NCBI RefSeq assembly: GCF_008369195.1
Contig: NZ_VOBC01000002.1
Coordinates: 248,001-312,000 of the forward strand
Origin: Sporosarcina sp. ANT_H38
GTDB lineage: Bacteria > Bacillota > Bacilli > Bacillales_A > Planococcaceae
Length of the DNA stretch: 64,000 nt
Direction of reading: 5' to 3'
The position numbers and the translations under genes are program-made. Below the pieces are notes generated by a model. That model had not been told where the DNA came from, did no database searches, and saw only the letters and a list, made by a program, of their open reading frames with translations. Shown here piece by piece: positions 29,480-39,231 of the stretch. Each line of letters starts with the position of its first letter. The first letter of the stretch is position 1.

Positions 29480-29970
29480 AAGTAGCCGTGATAGGTAGAC
29501 AAACTGAAATGTGAGTGACGTTAACTATAATATGAACACCTAATACAAAAATACTTTTGGGAGTCATTCTTGGTTGTCAGCTTTGTGCCTTAGTTGTGTA
29601 AACGGCACCTGGATACTCTGTAAACTTAATCCCTTCAACCCAATGGCTTTCGACCCATCACTTAACTTTCTAAACTTAAAAATCCCGGTTACCCATCCAC
29701 TCCAAAATTCGCTTTGCATGATTGGCTAATTCCTACCAAACGGGGTTACCAACCGCTATATGCTGCAACCTAGGCTCAGTCGCTCTGACTGGCACCGAGC
29801 TATTACTGGTACCTGTGCAATTACCAATTGAACTAATTTCGATTTGTTCTATACAGCTATACTCGTTTGAATCGCTGTAACTCTAGTACACCTACTAGCC
29901 CAGACAATCCTTATATCATTTCGAATAAACAAATCTTTATATTAGGTATCTCTATTTACAGTTTTAGGAA
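29480..29970 (-). other. Structured non-coding region of unknown nature
   Basis: No ORF of note, but dense in short inverted repeats on the minus strand: GGTACC/GGTGCC, CAGTC/GACTG, GGTT/AACC and GTGCC/GGCAC. It lies between the nuclease terminator and cassette A. It may be a degenerate domain I-III of a group II intron or another structured RNA; the domain III-like motifs seen at 57.6 kb are not evident here. Confidence 0.4.
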
Positions 29971-30152
29971 ACGGATGCCGAATTAATTGTCCATATCACT
30001 TTGGACCACTACAGCTATATCCAACGCCAAATTACATATCGAAGGAATATAGCTAGATTTTGCAGATTGATTATTATAGTGAATAAAGTAGTTTGTTTGA
30101 GCACCTTTGCAAAGTACAGTTATGACCACTACTAGATTTCAACTATATACAG

Positions 30153-30186
30153 TAAAAAATTCAGCCAAAGTGAATATGGCTGAATC
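30153..30186 (-). terminator. Terminator of the nuclease gene
   Basis: ATTCAGCCA pairs with TGGCTGAAT and is followed by TTTTTTAC on the minus strand. Confidence 0.88.
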
Positions 30187-30292
30187 CCGCTTTTTCTTCA
30201 TGCTATTCTAGTACTTTTATTGAGTAGTTATATGCGCATCCGAAATTATTGCAGGAAAGTCCCAAATGATACCGTACACAATTACTCTAGCA

Positions 30293-33200
30293 TTAGGACG
30301 CAATTTGCAAATCAGCTGAAGCAGCCTGTTTCCATATCAATTCCACCCATTCAGGATGATCGATAAATGGATTGCGGTTTCCTTGCCATTTTTGGATGAC
30401 ATTATTCCTGTTTTGTTCAAATGCATCAACCGGATCTTGTGCATGCCACTTTAACAAAGTCGAGAGTTTTCCGTGGTAAGGTACACTTCCATTATTAAGC
30501 TTGTCGTTTAACTCCAGGTCAACCTTGTCACCCTTTTCATAGCGTGTTGCCATGTAAAAGAGAATTCTTGCTACATCACCTTTTACATTATCGGGTGGCT
30601 CAAAAGAATTTGCTGTTTTGAAACAGCCGTTACAGCCTTTTACAGCGCTGCCTCCGTTGTCAAAATCCAAGTTACTTCTTAAACTATTTACTTGAATATC
30701 TGTAGGGCGCAAGTGATGGATATCTGTTCCTGGTCCTTTACTCGTTCCGAATTTCCCGTGTGATTGTGCCCAGGTATGTTCCCTGTTCCAATCGCCGACA
30801 TTCCCACCATTACGAGTTTTAGAGCGTGAATCTCCGGAATAAAATAGAATGACATTGTTGACGTTTTTCGGGTCTTCATCTGTTTCACGCAATGCTTCCC
30901 ATACTTGATCGTAAGTAAGCTCTGTATGTCCATCAATAATTTCATGAAGCGCGTTTTTTAACGCCTGCCCGTTTTTACCAATCGCGTCTTTGTAATAAAC
31001 ATCTGTTGGCAATTCAACATCGGCTGTTATCGTTACAGAGAAATTGATTGTAGTAGATTTTTCACCATCTGAAGCCGTGACGCCAACAATATGGCTTCCT
31101 TCATTAAGCGTTAATTTTAATGATGCCCCTTCTATTGTCCCTTTTGTTGATGTAAAAGTTAGCTCATCATTTTCAGGATCAGAGAAGTGGTCTGTTAACA
31201 CGATGGATATATGCTCCCCTACCTTAACAGTAGCGTTAGCAATCGGTTTCTTCACGATAGGTGCTTTGTTTCCAACAGGGAAAGAAGGAACCTCAATGGG
31301 TTCCCCTTTCGAATTTGTGAATTTAATATTGTCTGGATTTGCACCGTTAATGAATTTTATGTTTTGGATTTTTTCTGCGCCTCTAACTTCTTTTACGTTC
31401 GCGCCATCGATGGTGACTTCTTTCACTTGAATACCTTTGAAATCAATAATCGCCCCAGACTCAACTGGTTTGATTGTTACTGTTGTGTTCGCAAAGCCTA
31501 CACCATGGAATTCTGCATAAGCTCCAGTGAACGTAACGCCTTCCGTAATTACCGACTTATCGTCGAGCGTAACAGAAACGCTTTGTTTACCAATCGTTAA
31601 TTTTTTCGTTTTAAGATCTTTGATGTTGTAGATTTTTTCTGCTACGATCGGCTCAACGACATCTTTACCTGCAAGATCAATTTGGACAAGAACTGGATCG
31701 TGATCGCTCGCACGTCCTGCCATATCCGTGAAATCTGCGTTGATGTGAAGGATATCTATTTCTGTTTTATTAACTAAGTTATTGGTAACTAGAATATGAT
31801 CTAATACTTGTGAGTTTCCTCCAAACACGTATGAGTAACGGTCAGCTGTTTCTACTTTGTTAATCATATTCGTCATATTATCACCCTCATGAATCTTTAG
31901 GGTCTCAGAGAATTGGAAGTCATTAAAATCACCAAGAGACACGACGTTTGCCTCCGGATTTTGTGTTTTTACATCCTTCACAAAATCATTTACGATGTTT
32001 GCGATTTTATGACGTTGTACTTCACTCTTGTAAACTGGTGGTTGCTGCGAACCAAAGAGTGGTGTATCTCCATTTTTTGAGTTCCAGTGGTTGGCAATGA
32101 CAATAACACTTTCCCCTTGGAATTCGAATTGTGCGGCCAATGGTTTACGGCTGCTATTAAAAGCATCATTTGTTGGAGCTATACGGCCAGGGTTTACTGT
32201 TAACTTTCCGTTTTTGTATCCGACCGCCGTAGTTGCATCGCCCTTAGGATTTCCTTTCGTTAACGTTACTCGCTCTGGATTGTAGAGGAATCCAACTCGA
32301 ATATTCGCATTTGGTGCGCCGCCATCTTGATTGTTAACTGGGTCGATATTGGCATACTCATATTTCACGCCGCCTGCTTTTACGATTTCAGCAATAAGTC
32401 TTTCATAACTTTGTGACGCTTCTGAGTTACCAGCGTCTTGTCCATTATTGTCTTGAACTTCTGTTACCCCTACAATATCAGGACTTTGCATGTCAGAAGC
32501 AAAAGCTCTTGCCAATTTTCTAGCTTTGTCATCAGTTGTTGACTTCTTATTATTCGAGAAGTTTTCCAAGTTATAAGAAGCAATCGTTACCTTATCTTTT
32601 GTTTTTACAATCGTTGTTTTTTCGGGTGTTGCACTTCCTTTTGAATGCTTAGTTTTCATTTCATCCAACGAAGCGTAGATTTTGTAGTTTTGGTATGAAT
32701 AGCCGACTATACCTACAATTGGCCCTTTGAATTTATCACCAGTTGCGACTTCAAAATCACGCGCCGGTCCATTTGGCTCTAAGCGAAATTGGATGCGGTC
32801 CGCATTTTGGTTATTTTCTTCTAATAGAAGTCCTCCGTGTAAGGAGTTCGTTTTCTTACTATCAAGAACGGTAACAAGGTCACCATTATCTTGTGGCGCT
32901 ACGGCTTTCACATCGCCCACTTCTACACGCATACCTTCTAAGCTTTCCCAGAAATCAATTGCATCTACATCTGGATTGAATACAGCTAACTTATCGCTAT
33001 CAATATGCTCTGTTGGCAAGTTTTTATCGTCAATGACGATTGGCGCCGGTAATGCTACGCCTTTCTCGACAACTTTAACTTTTCCGCCTTGATCGTCACG
33101 GACATTAATTTGCGTTGTTTTCATGTCAGTTGTTTGTCGGTCATCATAGCCATCGATTGCATATTCGCTAACTTTTCCAGTTACAGCTACTAAATCTCCG

Positions 33201-35053
33201 ACTTGTATTGGCCAAGTACTTTTACCACTGTAAAGGAGAATCGCTTCAGATGTATTCGGATCGCTATCTGCTAATACATCCGGTGTTTGGACAGTATAGT
33301 ATGTCGAACCGCTTAAAGTAAATGAGTAGGTAACAACTCCTTGTACTCCTTCAATCATTTTATCCGCAAATGTGGACGTATGTCCTCCTCCTTGGATATC
33401 GTGAATTTGAAGACTATCCGTAACGTTATAGTTAAACGTCTTCACTTCACTAAGTGATCCATCTCCCTTAATTGCAACTGCTTTGAGCGTTGTATTTACT
33501 TTAATATCAATTGGTGATTCATATTTTTTACTTTCTTTCGTTGGTTCTGTCCCATCTACTGTGTAGTAGATAGTTGCGTTTTCCGTACTTGTCGATAATG
33601 TTACAGTCGTGCCCCCGATGAATGTTCCACTCGCTGGATTTGCAAAGACCGGTTGCATGATCGAACTATCCGCAATAACATCTTGCTGTGAGCGTGGAAT
33701 GATTTGATAAGCCGAATCGAATTGTTGGACAATCCCTGCGATGGACTCATATTTGTTTCCTACAGCTAACCCTAATGTATTGTTTTCATCACGGACGATA
33801 AATTCTGTTGTCCCATCTGTCGCTTTATAATTTAAGTTGGCGTCTACTGCTGTTAATGTAACTTGTTTCGTTTGCACTAGAAGTGATTCATTCGCTTCGT
33901 TGACTTCTGCCCCCGTTACTACTTTAGGCGTCGGCGCACCTATATTCCCCGTTTTTTCAACGATTTTAGCCGCATCCAATTGAAGGAGGCCTTTGAAATC
34001 TGCCAATTTACCAGTAAGTGTCACTTCATCACCAACTGCGATAGCTAAACTTGTAGGTCGTACTGCAATCCCGCCAGTAGCATCTTGTACTGAAATAGTG
34101 TTTTTTAAGTTTGCAGCAACAACGCCTTTAATCGTAACGGTTTCGCCAATCGGTAAAATTCTTGCATCAGCGATTGACGGTATCCCAGATTCACTGGCTA
34201 TCGTATAAGTAAACTCGGCAATTGCACTGTCTTCTAATCCATCTTTCATTGCTATTGCCTTGATGGTCATATCTGCGTCAACGATAATAGGATTTTCGTA
34301 ACTTGTACTTGAACTAGTTGGATCTGTTCCATCTATTGTATAGTAGATGGCCGCTCCATCCGTCTTTGTCGCTAACGTTATTTCAGTACCACTAGGAACA
34401 CTAGAAGATGGTATAGAAACTGTTACAGTGTCGACTTTATTTTCTACAACTGGAGGATCACCGCCATCCATAGTATGGAAACCTAAATTAGAAGAATCGT
34501 CTTTAGGGAAAGCCGTCCACTCGACTGACGGATTAAATGCATCATCACTAACCGTATCGCCAGTTGTCACATTGCTGTTACGGACTAGACTAACATCGGT
34601 ACCAAAGTTGATTTTTGGTCCTACTTGTCCTATAGAATCGATAACCATTCCATCTTTCTTTAGAACGATTGGATCATCTCCATTAAAATTAATGACGGTC
34701 GTGTTTTCAAGATTCCCTTTGCTCTTTATATCTGCATTTGCATCTTTATGATGCACCACATACGTTTTTCCATTTTCCAATGTACCTGTCAAATTCAATT
34801 TAAAAGCGGCAGTAGTCGCCCCATTCACATGAAGTTCAAGTGAATATGCACTTAAATCGATTGCAGCACCTGTCCCATTATAAAGTTCAATTGCCTTGTT
34901 AAAACTACTTCCCTCTATATATTCAGAAATAATCAGATCCGTTGCATTCGTTGCCGCACTTACTGTAGCAGGTAATGCCGGTACTACTAGGCCTGCTACT
35001 AAGCTTGCCGCTAACATAGTATTCACAGGTTTCTTCCAATCCCTTTTACTCAT
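30293..35053 (-). CDS. Secreted multidomain nuclease (EEP nuclease plus endonuclease I)
   Basis: A 1586-residue secreted protein with two nuclease modules. Order: signal peptide (to about VSAA), a lamin-tail domain (LIISEYIEGSSFNKAIELYN), chitobiase C-terminal-like sandwich (IYYTIDGTDPTSS), an OB-fold domain, a second pair of these (IYYTVDGTEPTKE), then an endonuclease/exonuclease/phosphatase domain with IASYNLENF, GVTEVQDNNG, SLGDFNDF and RASDHDPVL. After Ig-like linkers the C terminus carries an endonuclease I (NucM/Bsn-like) domain with DWNREHTWAQSHG and DIHHLRPTD. It lies 102 bp after the secreted 5'-nucleotidase; together they could turn extracellular DNA or RNA into nucleosides and phosphate. 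Confidence 0.93.
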   Translation of the reverse strand: MSKRDWKKPVNTMLAASLVAGLVVPALPATVSAATNATDLIISEYIEGSSFNKAIELYNGTGAAIDLSAYSLELHVNGATTAAFKLNLTGTLENGKTYVVHHKDANADIKSKGNLENTTVINFNGDDPIVLKKDGMVIDSIGQVGPKINFGTDVSLVRNSNVTTGDTVSDDAFNPSVEWTAFPKDDSSNLGFHTMDGGDPPVVENKVDTVTVSIPSSSVPSGTEITLATKTDGAAIYYTIDGTDPTSSSTSYENPIIVDADMTIKAIAMKDGLEDSAIAEFTYTIASESGIPSIADARILPIGETVTIKGVVAANLKNTISVQDATGGIAVRPTSLAIAVGDEVTLTGKLADFKGLLQLDAAKIVEKTGNIGAPTPKVVTGAEVNEANESLLVQTKQVTLTAVDANLNYKATDGTTEFIVRDENNTLGLAVGNKYESIAGIVQQFDSAYQIIPRSQQDVIADSSIMQPVFANPASGTFIGGTTVTLSTSTENATIYYTVDGTEPTKESKKYESPIDIKVNTTLKAVAIKGDGSLSEVKTFNYNVTDSLQIHDIQGGGHTSTFADKMIEGVQGVVTYSFTLSGSTYYTVQTPDVLADSDPNTSEAILLYSGKSTWPIQVGDLVAVTGKVSEYAIDGYDDRQTTDMKTTQINVRDDQGGKVKVVEKGVALPAPIVIDDKNLPTEHIDSDKLAVFNPDVDAIDFWESLEGMRVEVGDVKAVAPQDNGDLVTVLDSKKTNSLHGGLLLEENNQNADRIQFRLEPNGPARDFEVATGDKFKGPIVGIVGYSYQNYKIYASLDEMKTKHSKGSATPEKTTIVKTKDKVTIASYNLENFSNNKKSTTDDKARKLARAFASDMQSPDIVGVTEVQDNNGQDAGNSEASQSYERLIAEIVKAGGVKYEYANIDPVNNQDGGAPNANIRVGFLYNPERVTLTKGNPKGDATTAVGYKNGKLTVNPGRIAPTNDAFNSSRKPLAAQFEFQGESVIVIANHWNSKNGDTPLFGSQQPPVYKSEVQRHKIANIVNDFVKDVKTQNPEANVVSLGDFNDFQFSETLKIHEGDNMTNMINKVETADRYSYVFGGNSQVLDHILVTNNLVNKTEIDILHINADFTDMAGRASDHDPVLVQIDLAGKDVVEPIVAEKIYNIKDLKTKKLTIGKQSVSVTLDDKSVITEGVTFTGAYAEFHGVGFANTTVTIKPVESGAIIDFKGIQVKEVTIDGANVKEVRGAEKIQNIKFINGANPDNIKFTNSKGEPIEVPSFPVGNKAPIVKKPIANATVKVGEHISIVLTDHFSDPENDELTFTSTKGTIEGASLKLTLNEGSHIVGVTASDGEKSTTINFSVTITADVELPTDVYYKDAIGKNGQALKNALHEIIDGHTELTYDQVWEALRETDEDPKNVNNVILFYSGDSRSKTRNGGNVGDWNREHTWAQSHGKFGTSKGPGTDIHHLRPTDIQVNSLRSNLDFDNGGSAVKGCNGCFKTANSFEPPDNVKGDVARILFYMATRYEKGDKVDLELNDKLNNGSVPYHGKLSTLLKWHAQDPVDAFEQNRNNVIQKWQGNRNPFIDHPEWVELIWKQAASADLQIAS

Positions 35054-35114
35054 CTAAACAATTCCCCTTTATATATACAGTTTTTGAGTAAAGCAAATGT
35101 GACATTGTAAAATA

Positions 35115-35145
35115 CAAAGCCTTCAGCCTACAAGCAGAAGACTTT
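35115..35145 (-). terminator. Weak terminator between 5'-nucleotidase and nuclease
   Basis: AAAGTCTTC pairs with GAAGGCTTT on the minus strand, followed by GTATTTTAC. Incomplete termination could still allow co-transcription. Confidence 0.55.
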
Positions 35146-35155
35146 ACACAAAAGC

Positions 35156-37804
35156 TTAAAGAATTGTTTCTCCATCGACAGTAATGCCGTCAAAGTCAAA
35201 TATAGCTCCATCAAGCCCTGAAAGATTTAAATTACCCTTAACCGTAATGTTCGTAAAGGATACATTCCCAGTCGGAGTGCCTGTAAGAATCAAATTACCT
35301 TTGACAGTTACATTCTCAAAGGAAGCTACGTCAGTAACTGATACTGTAACGTCACCGTTGTATACTTTTGGCGCATTAACTGTACCAGAGAAATCCTCGC
35401 TTGCAATATCTCCACCTGGTAGATCAGTATCCGGTTCCTGACCCGCAACGTCTACAAGACGACCTTCAATTTTAGTTGGAATTATGTTTTTTAGTGATAC
35501 TAAATGTTCTCTTAAGTTTTCCCAATCTGAAAGCCCAAGATCTGTTGCACGACCTGCAGCATACGCTTTTTTAAGAACGTCATAGCCGTCTCCACCTTTG
35601 GCAGTGAATGCGTTTGTCGCTACTGTGTACGTCTTAGCATCTTCCATTTTAGTAAACGTACCATCTTCATTTTTATATGCAATCGAAACTACACGTTGTC
35701 CAGTAGGTTTCGAAGAATCGAATTCTACTTTTGCACCAGCTATGTGTAAAAACCCACCACTTTCTTTTGGATAATCTTTAAAACTAATTTCAAATGTTTC
35801 TTTTAATTCGGAACCTGTTAGTTCCATTGTCGCTAATGTGTTACCAAATGGAAGTACTGTGATTACTTCACCTACCGTGATTGGTCCTGCTCCAATACCT
35901 GCCCTAATTCCCCCACCATTTTGGAATGCCATGATTACTTTTTTATCTTTTACATATCCTTGCGCTTTTGCAAGCATGCCATCTGTAATTAAGTTCCCTA
36001 GAATCGTTTCACTAGCTCGTACACTTGTGCCTGGTACATATCCTACATCAGATGTCCTTGGACTTAATAATGCATTATCAAGTATGACTCCAATTTCTTT
36101 TTCATTAACAGCAGTGATTTTATCCTTATAAGGTTTTAAGAGTGCAACTGCCTCAGCATCTTCTGCTTTATCTGCAGTCTTAATCAACTTTCCTGCATGC
36201 CCTATTACTACGCCATTTTTATCAAATTCAACATCTAAAGTCCCAAGGTAATCCGAATACTGATACGCTTGTACAATAATCGTTGTATCTTTTGCTGCAC
36301 CTTTTTCATCTTTATCTACAACTACCGGTTTGTCTAATTGCGTATGACTATGTCCACCTACAATTACGTCAATCCCAGCTACATTTGCAGCTAATTCTTG
36401 GTCATTGTCCATAGCGGCATTATCATCAAAACCAATATGTGTAAGTGCTACGATTTTGTTGACACCCATTTTTTCAAATTCAGCAACCATTTTTTCTGCG
36501 TCCTCAATATAATTAGAGAATGTAATCTTTCCAGGACTTGCAATGTCTTTCGTTTCAGCAGTTGTTAGTCCAAAGATACCGACTTTTTCTCCGTTTATTT
36601 CTTTTACAATACCCGTGTAGATATTGCTGTTTTTAGGAGTCTTTGAAATTTTCGTATTGAACAATCCATCAAAAATTGGATCTTTCGAGAAATCTACGTT
36701 CGATGATACAAATGGGAAGTCTGCTGCTTTAATGAAGTCGACCAATGCTTTGTGACCTTCCGCAGATGAACCAAGATCAAACTCATGGTTACCAAATGTC
36801 ATAGCGTCGACTTTCATTAAATTCATAAATGCTAAGTCTGCTTGACCTAGGAATTCATTGAAATATAAAGTTCCAGAGAAAACATCCCCAGCATTTAATA
36901 ACAATGCATCCGGTTTAACTGTGCGTACTTCTTTTACTGCTGTAACAAGCCTTGGTGCCTTGTTAGTATTAGCATGTATATCATTTACGTGCATGATTGA
37001 TAGATTAAATTTCCCATCGCTTACTTTACCTGCTTTGAATACTTCAACAGCATCATTCAACTTCTTGCTTGCCGCGTTTACTGCTTCTTGCTCCGCTTCT
37101 TTATCAGCTACTACTGCTTCCGCTGCTTCAATTGCATCTTGAAGTGTTTTGATAGAACCTACTGGATACTGTCCTACTTCAGTTCCTTCTTTCGCACCTT
37201 CAACAGCTTTTTCAGCATTTGTAATTGCTGTTTCAAGTGCTGTCTTATCAACTACAACCGGTGTTTCAGGAACAAATTTTACATCATCTCTAGGTTTCCC
37301 ATTTTCATCTAAAATAGTCGGGTTGGCTGCTGTTACCCCATCCGCAATTGTGATCCTAGTTACACCAGCCGCAACTGTAATCGTTTTTACATTGTTATTC
37401 CCTACAATGATATTTGTTGCATTACTACCACTCAGATCAATAGCGCTATCTTTACTTTCCGGTTTCAAAACAACCTGTGCGTTACCAAGACCTGAACCAA
37501 CTAACTTGGCAGAACTTTTTATTTCGAGGTTATTAACTTCTACTTTCCCCAGGTTAATTGTTTCACCAGGACTGCTTAAATTAATGACTATTTTGGCATT
37601 TTTTAATGAACCGCTATTAGTATCATCAGTTAGTTGAACGGGCGATGTTATAACCACTTCACCTTTAAAACTTGTTGCCCCTGTAAAAACTACATCCGCA
37701 TGTGCTACTACGGATGGAACTACTACTAGTGATGCAAATGCTGCTGTTGATAAAACGGCATATCCTGCAGATTTATTAATAGTAAACCGATTTTTATTTT
37801 TCAT
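35156..37804 (-). CDS. Secreted 5'-nucleotidase / UshA-like metallophosphatase
   Basis: An 882-residue secreted enzyme that removes the 5' phosphate from nucleotides. Signal peptide to about AHAD; a beta-helix-like segment (about 40-180); a helical FIVAR-like spacer (about 185-262); then the calcineurin-like metallophosphatase domain with MHVNDIHA, NAGDVFSGT, TFGNHEFD, LTHIGFD and GGHSHTQ. The 5'-nucleotidase C-terminal substrate domain shows FQNGGGIRAG and LPFGNTLATM. It ends with beta-strand repeats (ENVTVKGNLILTG, TNITVKGNLNLSG) much like the short exons of cassettes B and C just upstream. Longer than typical UshA (about 550) because of these added flanks. Works with the nuclease encoded next. 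Confidence 0.93.
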   Translation of the reverse strand: MKNKNRFTINKSAGYAVLSTAAFASLVVVPSVVAHADVVFTGATSFKGEVVITSPVQLTDDTNSGSLKNAKIVINLSSPGETINLGKVEVNNLEIKSSAKLVGSGLGNAQVVLKPESKDSAIDLSGSNATNIIVGNNNVKTITVAAGVTRITIADGVTAANPTILDENGKPRDDVKFVPETPVVVDKTALETAITNAEKAVEGAKEGTEVGQYPVGSIKTLQDAIEAAEAVVADKEAEQEAVNAASKKLNDAVEVFKAGKVSDGKFNLSIMHVNDIHANTNKAPRLVTAVKEVRTVKPDALLLNAGDVFSGTLYFNEFLGQADLAFMNLMKVDAMTFGNHEFDLGSSAEGHKALVDFIKAADFPFVSSNVDFSKDPIFDGLFNTKISKTPKNSNIYTGIVKEINGEKVGIFGLTTAETKDIASPGKITFSNYIEDAEKMVAEFEKMGVNKIVALTHIGFDDNAAMDNDQELAANVAGIDVIVGGHSHTQLDKPVVVDKDEKGAAKDTTIIVQAYQYSDYLGTLDVEFDKNGVVIGHAGKLIKTADKAEDAEAVALLKPYKDKITAVNEKEIGVILDNALLSPRTSDVGYVPGTSVRASETILGNLITDGMLAKAQGYVKDKKVIMAFQNGGGIRAGIGAGPITVGEVITVLPFGNTLATMELTGSELKETFEISFKDYPKESGGFLHIAGAKVEFDSSKPTGQRVVSIAYKNEDGTFTKMEDAKTYTVATNAFTAKGGDGYDVLKKAYAAGRATDLGLSDWENLREHLVSLKNIIPTKIEGRLVDVAGQEPDTDLPGGDIASEDFSGTVNAPKVYNGDVTVSVTDVASFENVTVKGNLILTGTPTGNVSFTNITVKGNLNLSGLDGAIFDFDGITVDGETIL

Positions 37805-37919
37805 TCATTCTCTTCCCTTCGACTTCTATGTTATTAAACGATAAATAGGACACCCAATCACCATTTTTCACTTGACTATTATTAGTGTTGTTTCCAGCCA
37901 AAGAACTCAAATCATTAAG

Positions 37920-37949
37920 GAATGGGAGATATTATATTCCTCCCATTCA
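37920..37949 (-). terminator. Hairpin after cassette B
   Basis: GAATGGGAG pairs with CTCCCATTC; the T tract after it is poor, so termination may be partial and allow read-through into the 5'-nucleotidase gene. Confidence 0.55.
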
Positions 37950-37961
37950 TCTCTTACAAAC

Positions 37962-38237
37962 TTAATTAAGGTTTGTTTTACTTACAACTTGTACACTATC
38001 AATCGTAAATGTAACGCCTGCTTTGTTTTTTATTGATAAATTTGTTATAGTACCATTCTTTAAAGTTAACTTTTCTCCCGTAGCCATTCCTGTAATATCA
38101 ATTGTTAGGTTTGTAATAGTCTTTCCAGCAAGATCGAATACCGAATTACTTGTAACGTTTCCTGAAATCGTAAGTGGATCTACTCCCTGCGCGATAGCCT
38201 TATTAAAATCAGCTACACTTGTAACGTTCGATAAACT
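37962..38237 (-). CDS. Cassette B: start-less 3' exon ORF (91 codons)
   Basis: Opens at the predicted intron 3' end with AGT (Ser): SLSNVTSVADFNKAIAQGV, and ends VVSKTNLN. It has no start codon with a ribosome site. The product is a small beta-rich domain (LTISGNVTSNSVFDLAGK, NLTIDITGM). It is a paralogue of cassette C, exactly the same length, and both end in TNLN. Likely an alternative C-terminal segment of a surface protein. Confidence 0.7.
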   Translation of the reverse strand, partial: SLSNVTSVADFNKAIAQGVDPLTISGNVTSNSVFDLAGKTITNLTIDITGMATGEKLTLKNGTITNLSIKNKAGVTFTIDSVQVVSKTNLN

Positions 38238-38315
38238 ATTCCCGTCTTATACCACATTTCTGTGGCTTTCGATTAGGGCCTACACCGTACGGGCGACTTT
38301 CATCGCATACGGCGT
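38238..38315 (-). ncRNA. Group II intron domains V and VI (cassette B)
   Basis: Domain V at 38282-38315, with CGCCCGTACG replacing CGCTTGTACG in the basal stem side. Domain VI has a CCACA/TGTGG upper stem, different in sequence from copies A, C and D but paired, and the same GGTATAAGACGGGAAT 3' strand. Confidence 0.85.
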
Positions 38316-38337
38316 GCCATCAGTAGTAATTTCTTAA

Positions 38338-38349
38338 CTTATTTCCCCA
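38338..38349 (-). promoter_or_regulatory. Complementary tag of cassette B (trans-pairing element)
   Basis: Minus strand TGGGGAAATAAG, 23 nt before domain V, identical to cassettes A and C. Two further bases (TT) can extend the pairing with the 57.5-kb hairpin through a G-U and an A-U pair. Confidence 0.6.
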
Positions 38350-38516
38350 TCTACATTGTATATTGCTTTAGAATATATAAAAATCACATTATTTCGACAC
38401 ATAATTCTAAATACTACACAGTCTTACAACTTACCGCTTTTTCCCTCAACAACATACAGGATATTTGGTCTGTTTATGTCACTAAAAGCAGAAATCTTTT
38501 TCTCTTTCTTATAAAA

Positions 38517-38792
38517 TCAATTAAGGTTTGTACTACTATGAACTAGTACATTTTCAACAGTTAATGAAACACCCTGTTTATCTATTACCGTGAGGTTTGT
38601 TACACTTCCATTTGTTAAAGTAAGAACATCTTTGTTCGACATTCCTGTTAAATCAATGGTTAAATTGACAATATTCTTTCCAGCAAGGTCGAATTTTGAA
38701 TTTGTAGCGATATCGCCTGAAATTTTAATAGAACCTACTCCTTGCACAATAGCAGTATTAAAGTCAGCTACATTAGTTACAGTTGTTAAGCT
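38517..38792 (-). CDS. Cassette C: start-less 3' exon ORF (91 codons)
   Basis: Begins at AGC at the predicted intron end: SLTTVTNVADFNTAIVQGV, and ends HSSTNLN. A paralogue of cassette B with the core KISGDIATNSKFDLAGK and NLTIDLTGM. No start codon or Shine-Dalgarno at its 5' end. Only about 170 bp separate its stop from the tag of cassette B, so the two cassettes are in tandem and probably on one transcript. Confidence 0.7.
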   Translation of the reverse strand, partial: SLTTVTNVADFNTAIVQGVGSIKISGDIATNSKFDLAGKNIVNLTIDLTGMSNKDVLTLTNGSVTNLTVIDKQGVSLTVENVLVHSSTNLN

Positions 38793-38870
38793 ATTCCCGT
38801 CTTATACCGCATTCCTGCGACTTTCGTGTCGGGCCTACACCGTACAAGCGACTTTCATCGCATACGGCGT
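38793..38870 (-). ncRNA. Group II intron domains V and VI (cassette C)
   Basis: Domain V at 38837-38870 is identical to copy A. Domain VI has its own upper stem (TCGCA/TGCGG) and again the invariant GGTATAAGACGGGAAT ending before AGC. Confidence 0.85.
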
Positions 38871-38892
38871 GCCATCAGTAGTAATTTCTTAA

Positions 38893-38904
38893 CTTATTTC
38901 CCCA
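38893..38904 (-). promoter_or_regulatory. Complementary tag of cassette C (trans-pairing element)
   Basis: Minus strand TGGGGAAATAAG, 23 nt before domain V. The flanking sequence upstream (GCG) differs from cassettes A and B, so the tag itself is under conservation rather than its surroundings. Confidence 0.6.
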
Positions 38905-39128
38905 CGCATAGTGTAGCACTCTGAATAACTGATTAGTGTATGATTTATGTAAATTAACTGTAAATATTGTTAATTAATACATCTATCAAAGTGAAGTCCT
39001 TTAAGTCAAATTGCGTGTTACAAAATGAAATTATAGGTACTTACTCCATTTATTGGAACAAAAATAACGTTACGCATAGGTGTAGCTGACACTACATCCA
39101 TGGAACGTTAATAGCTCAAAACAGATCA
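38905..39128 (-). other. Leader region of the cassette C-B transcript
   Basis: AT-rich, without a gene. A weak promoter-like pair TTTACA-N18-TACACT can be read on the minus strand shortly before the tag; not strong enough to call. No domain I-like region is present here. Confidence 0.4.
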
Positions 39129-39172
39129 GAAATAGCCCTTCGACCGATTGCTCGATCGAAGGGCTATTTTCT
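39129..39172 (-). terminator. Terminator of the LytTR two-component operon
   Basis: AAATAGCCCTTCGA pairs with TCGAAGGGCTATTT on the minus strand. It carries the conserved CAGCTGTCAGAACTGT 3' module between it and the stop codon. Confidence 0.88.
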
Positions 39173-39231
39173 TTGGTGACATACTCAGCTGTCAGAACTG
39201 TATCTGTGTTGTGTGAGTAACCAATATGTTT

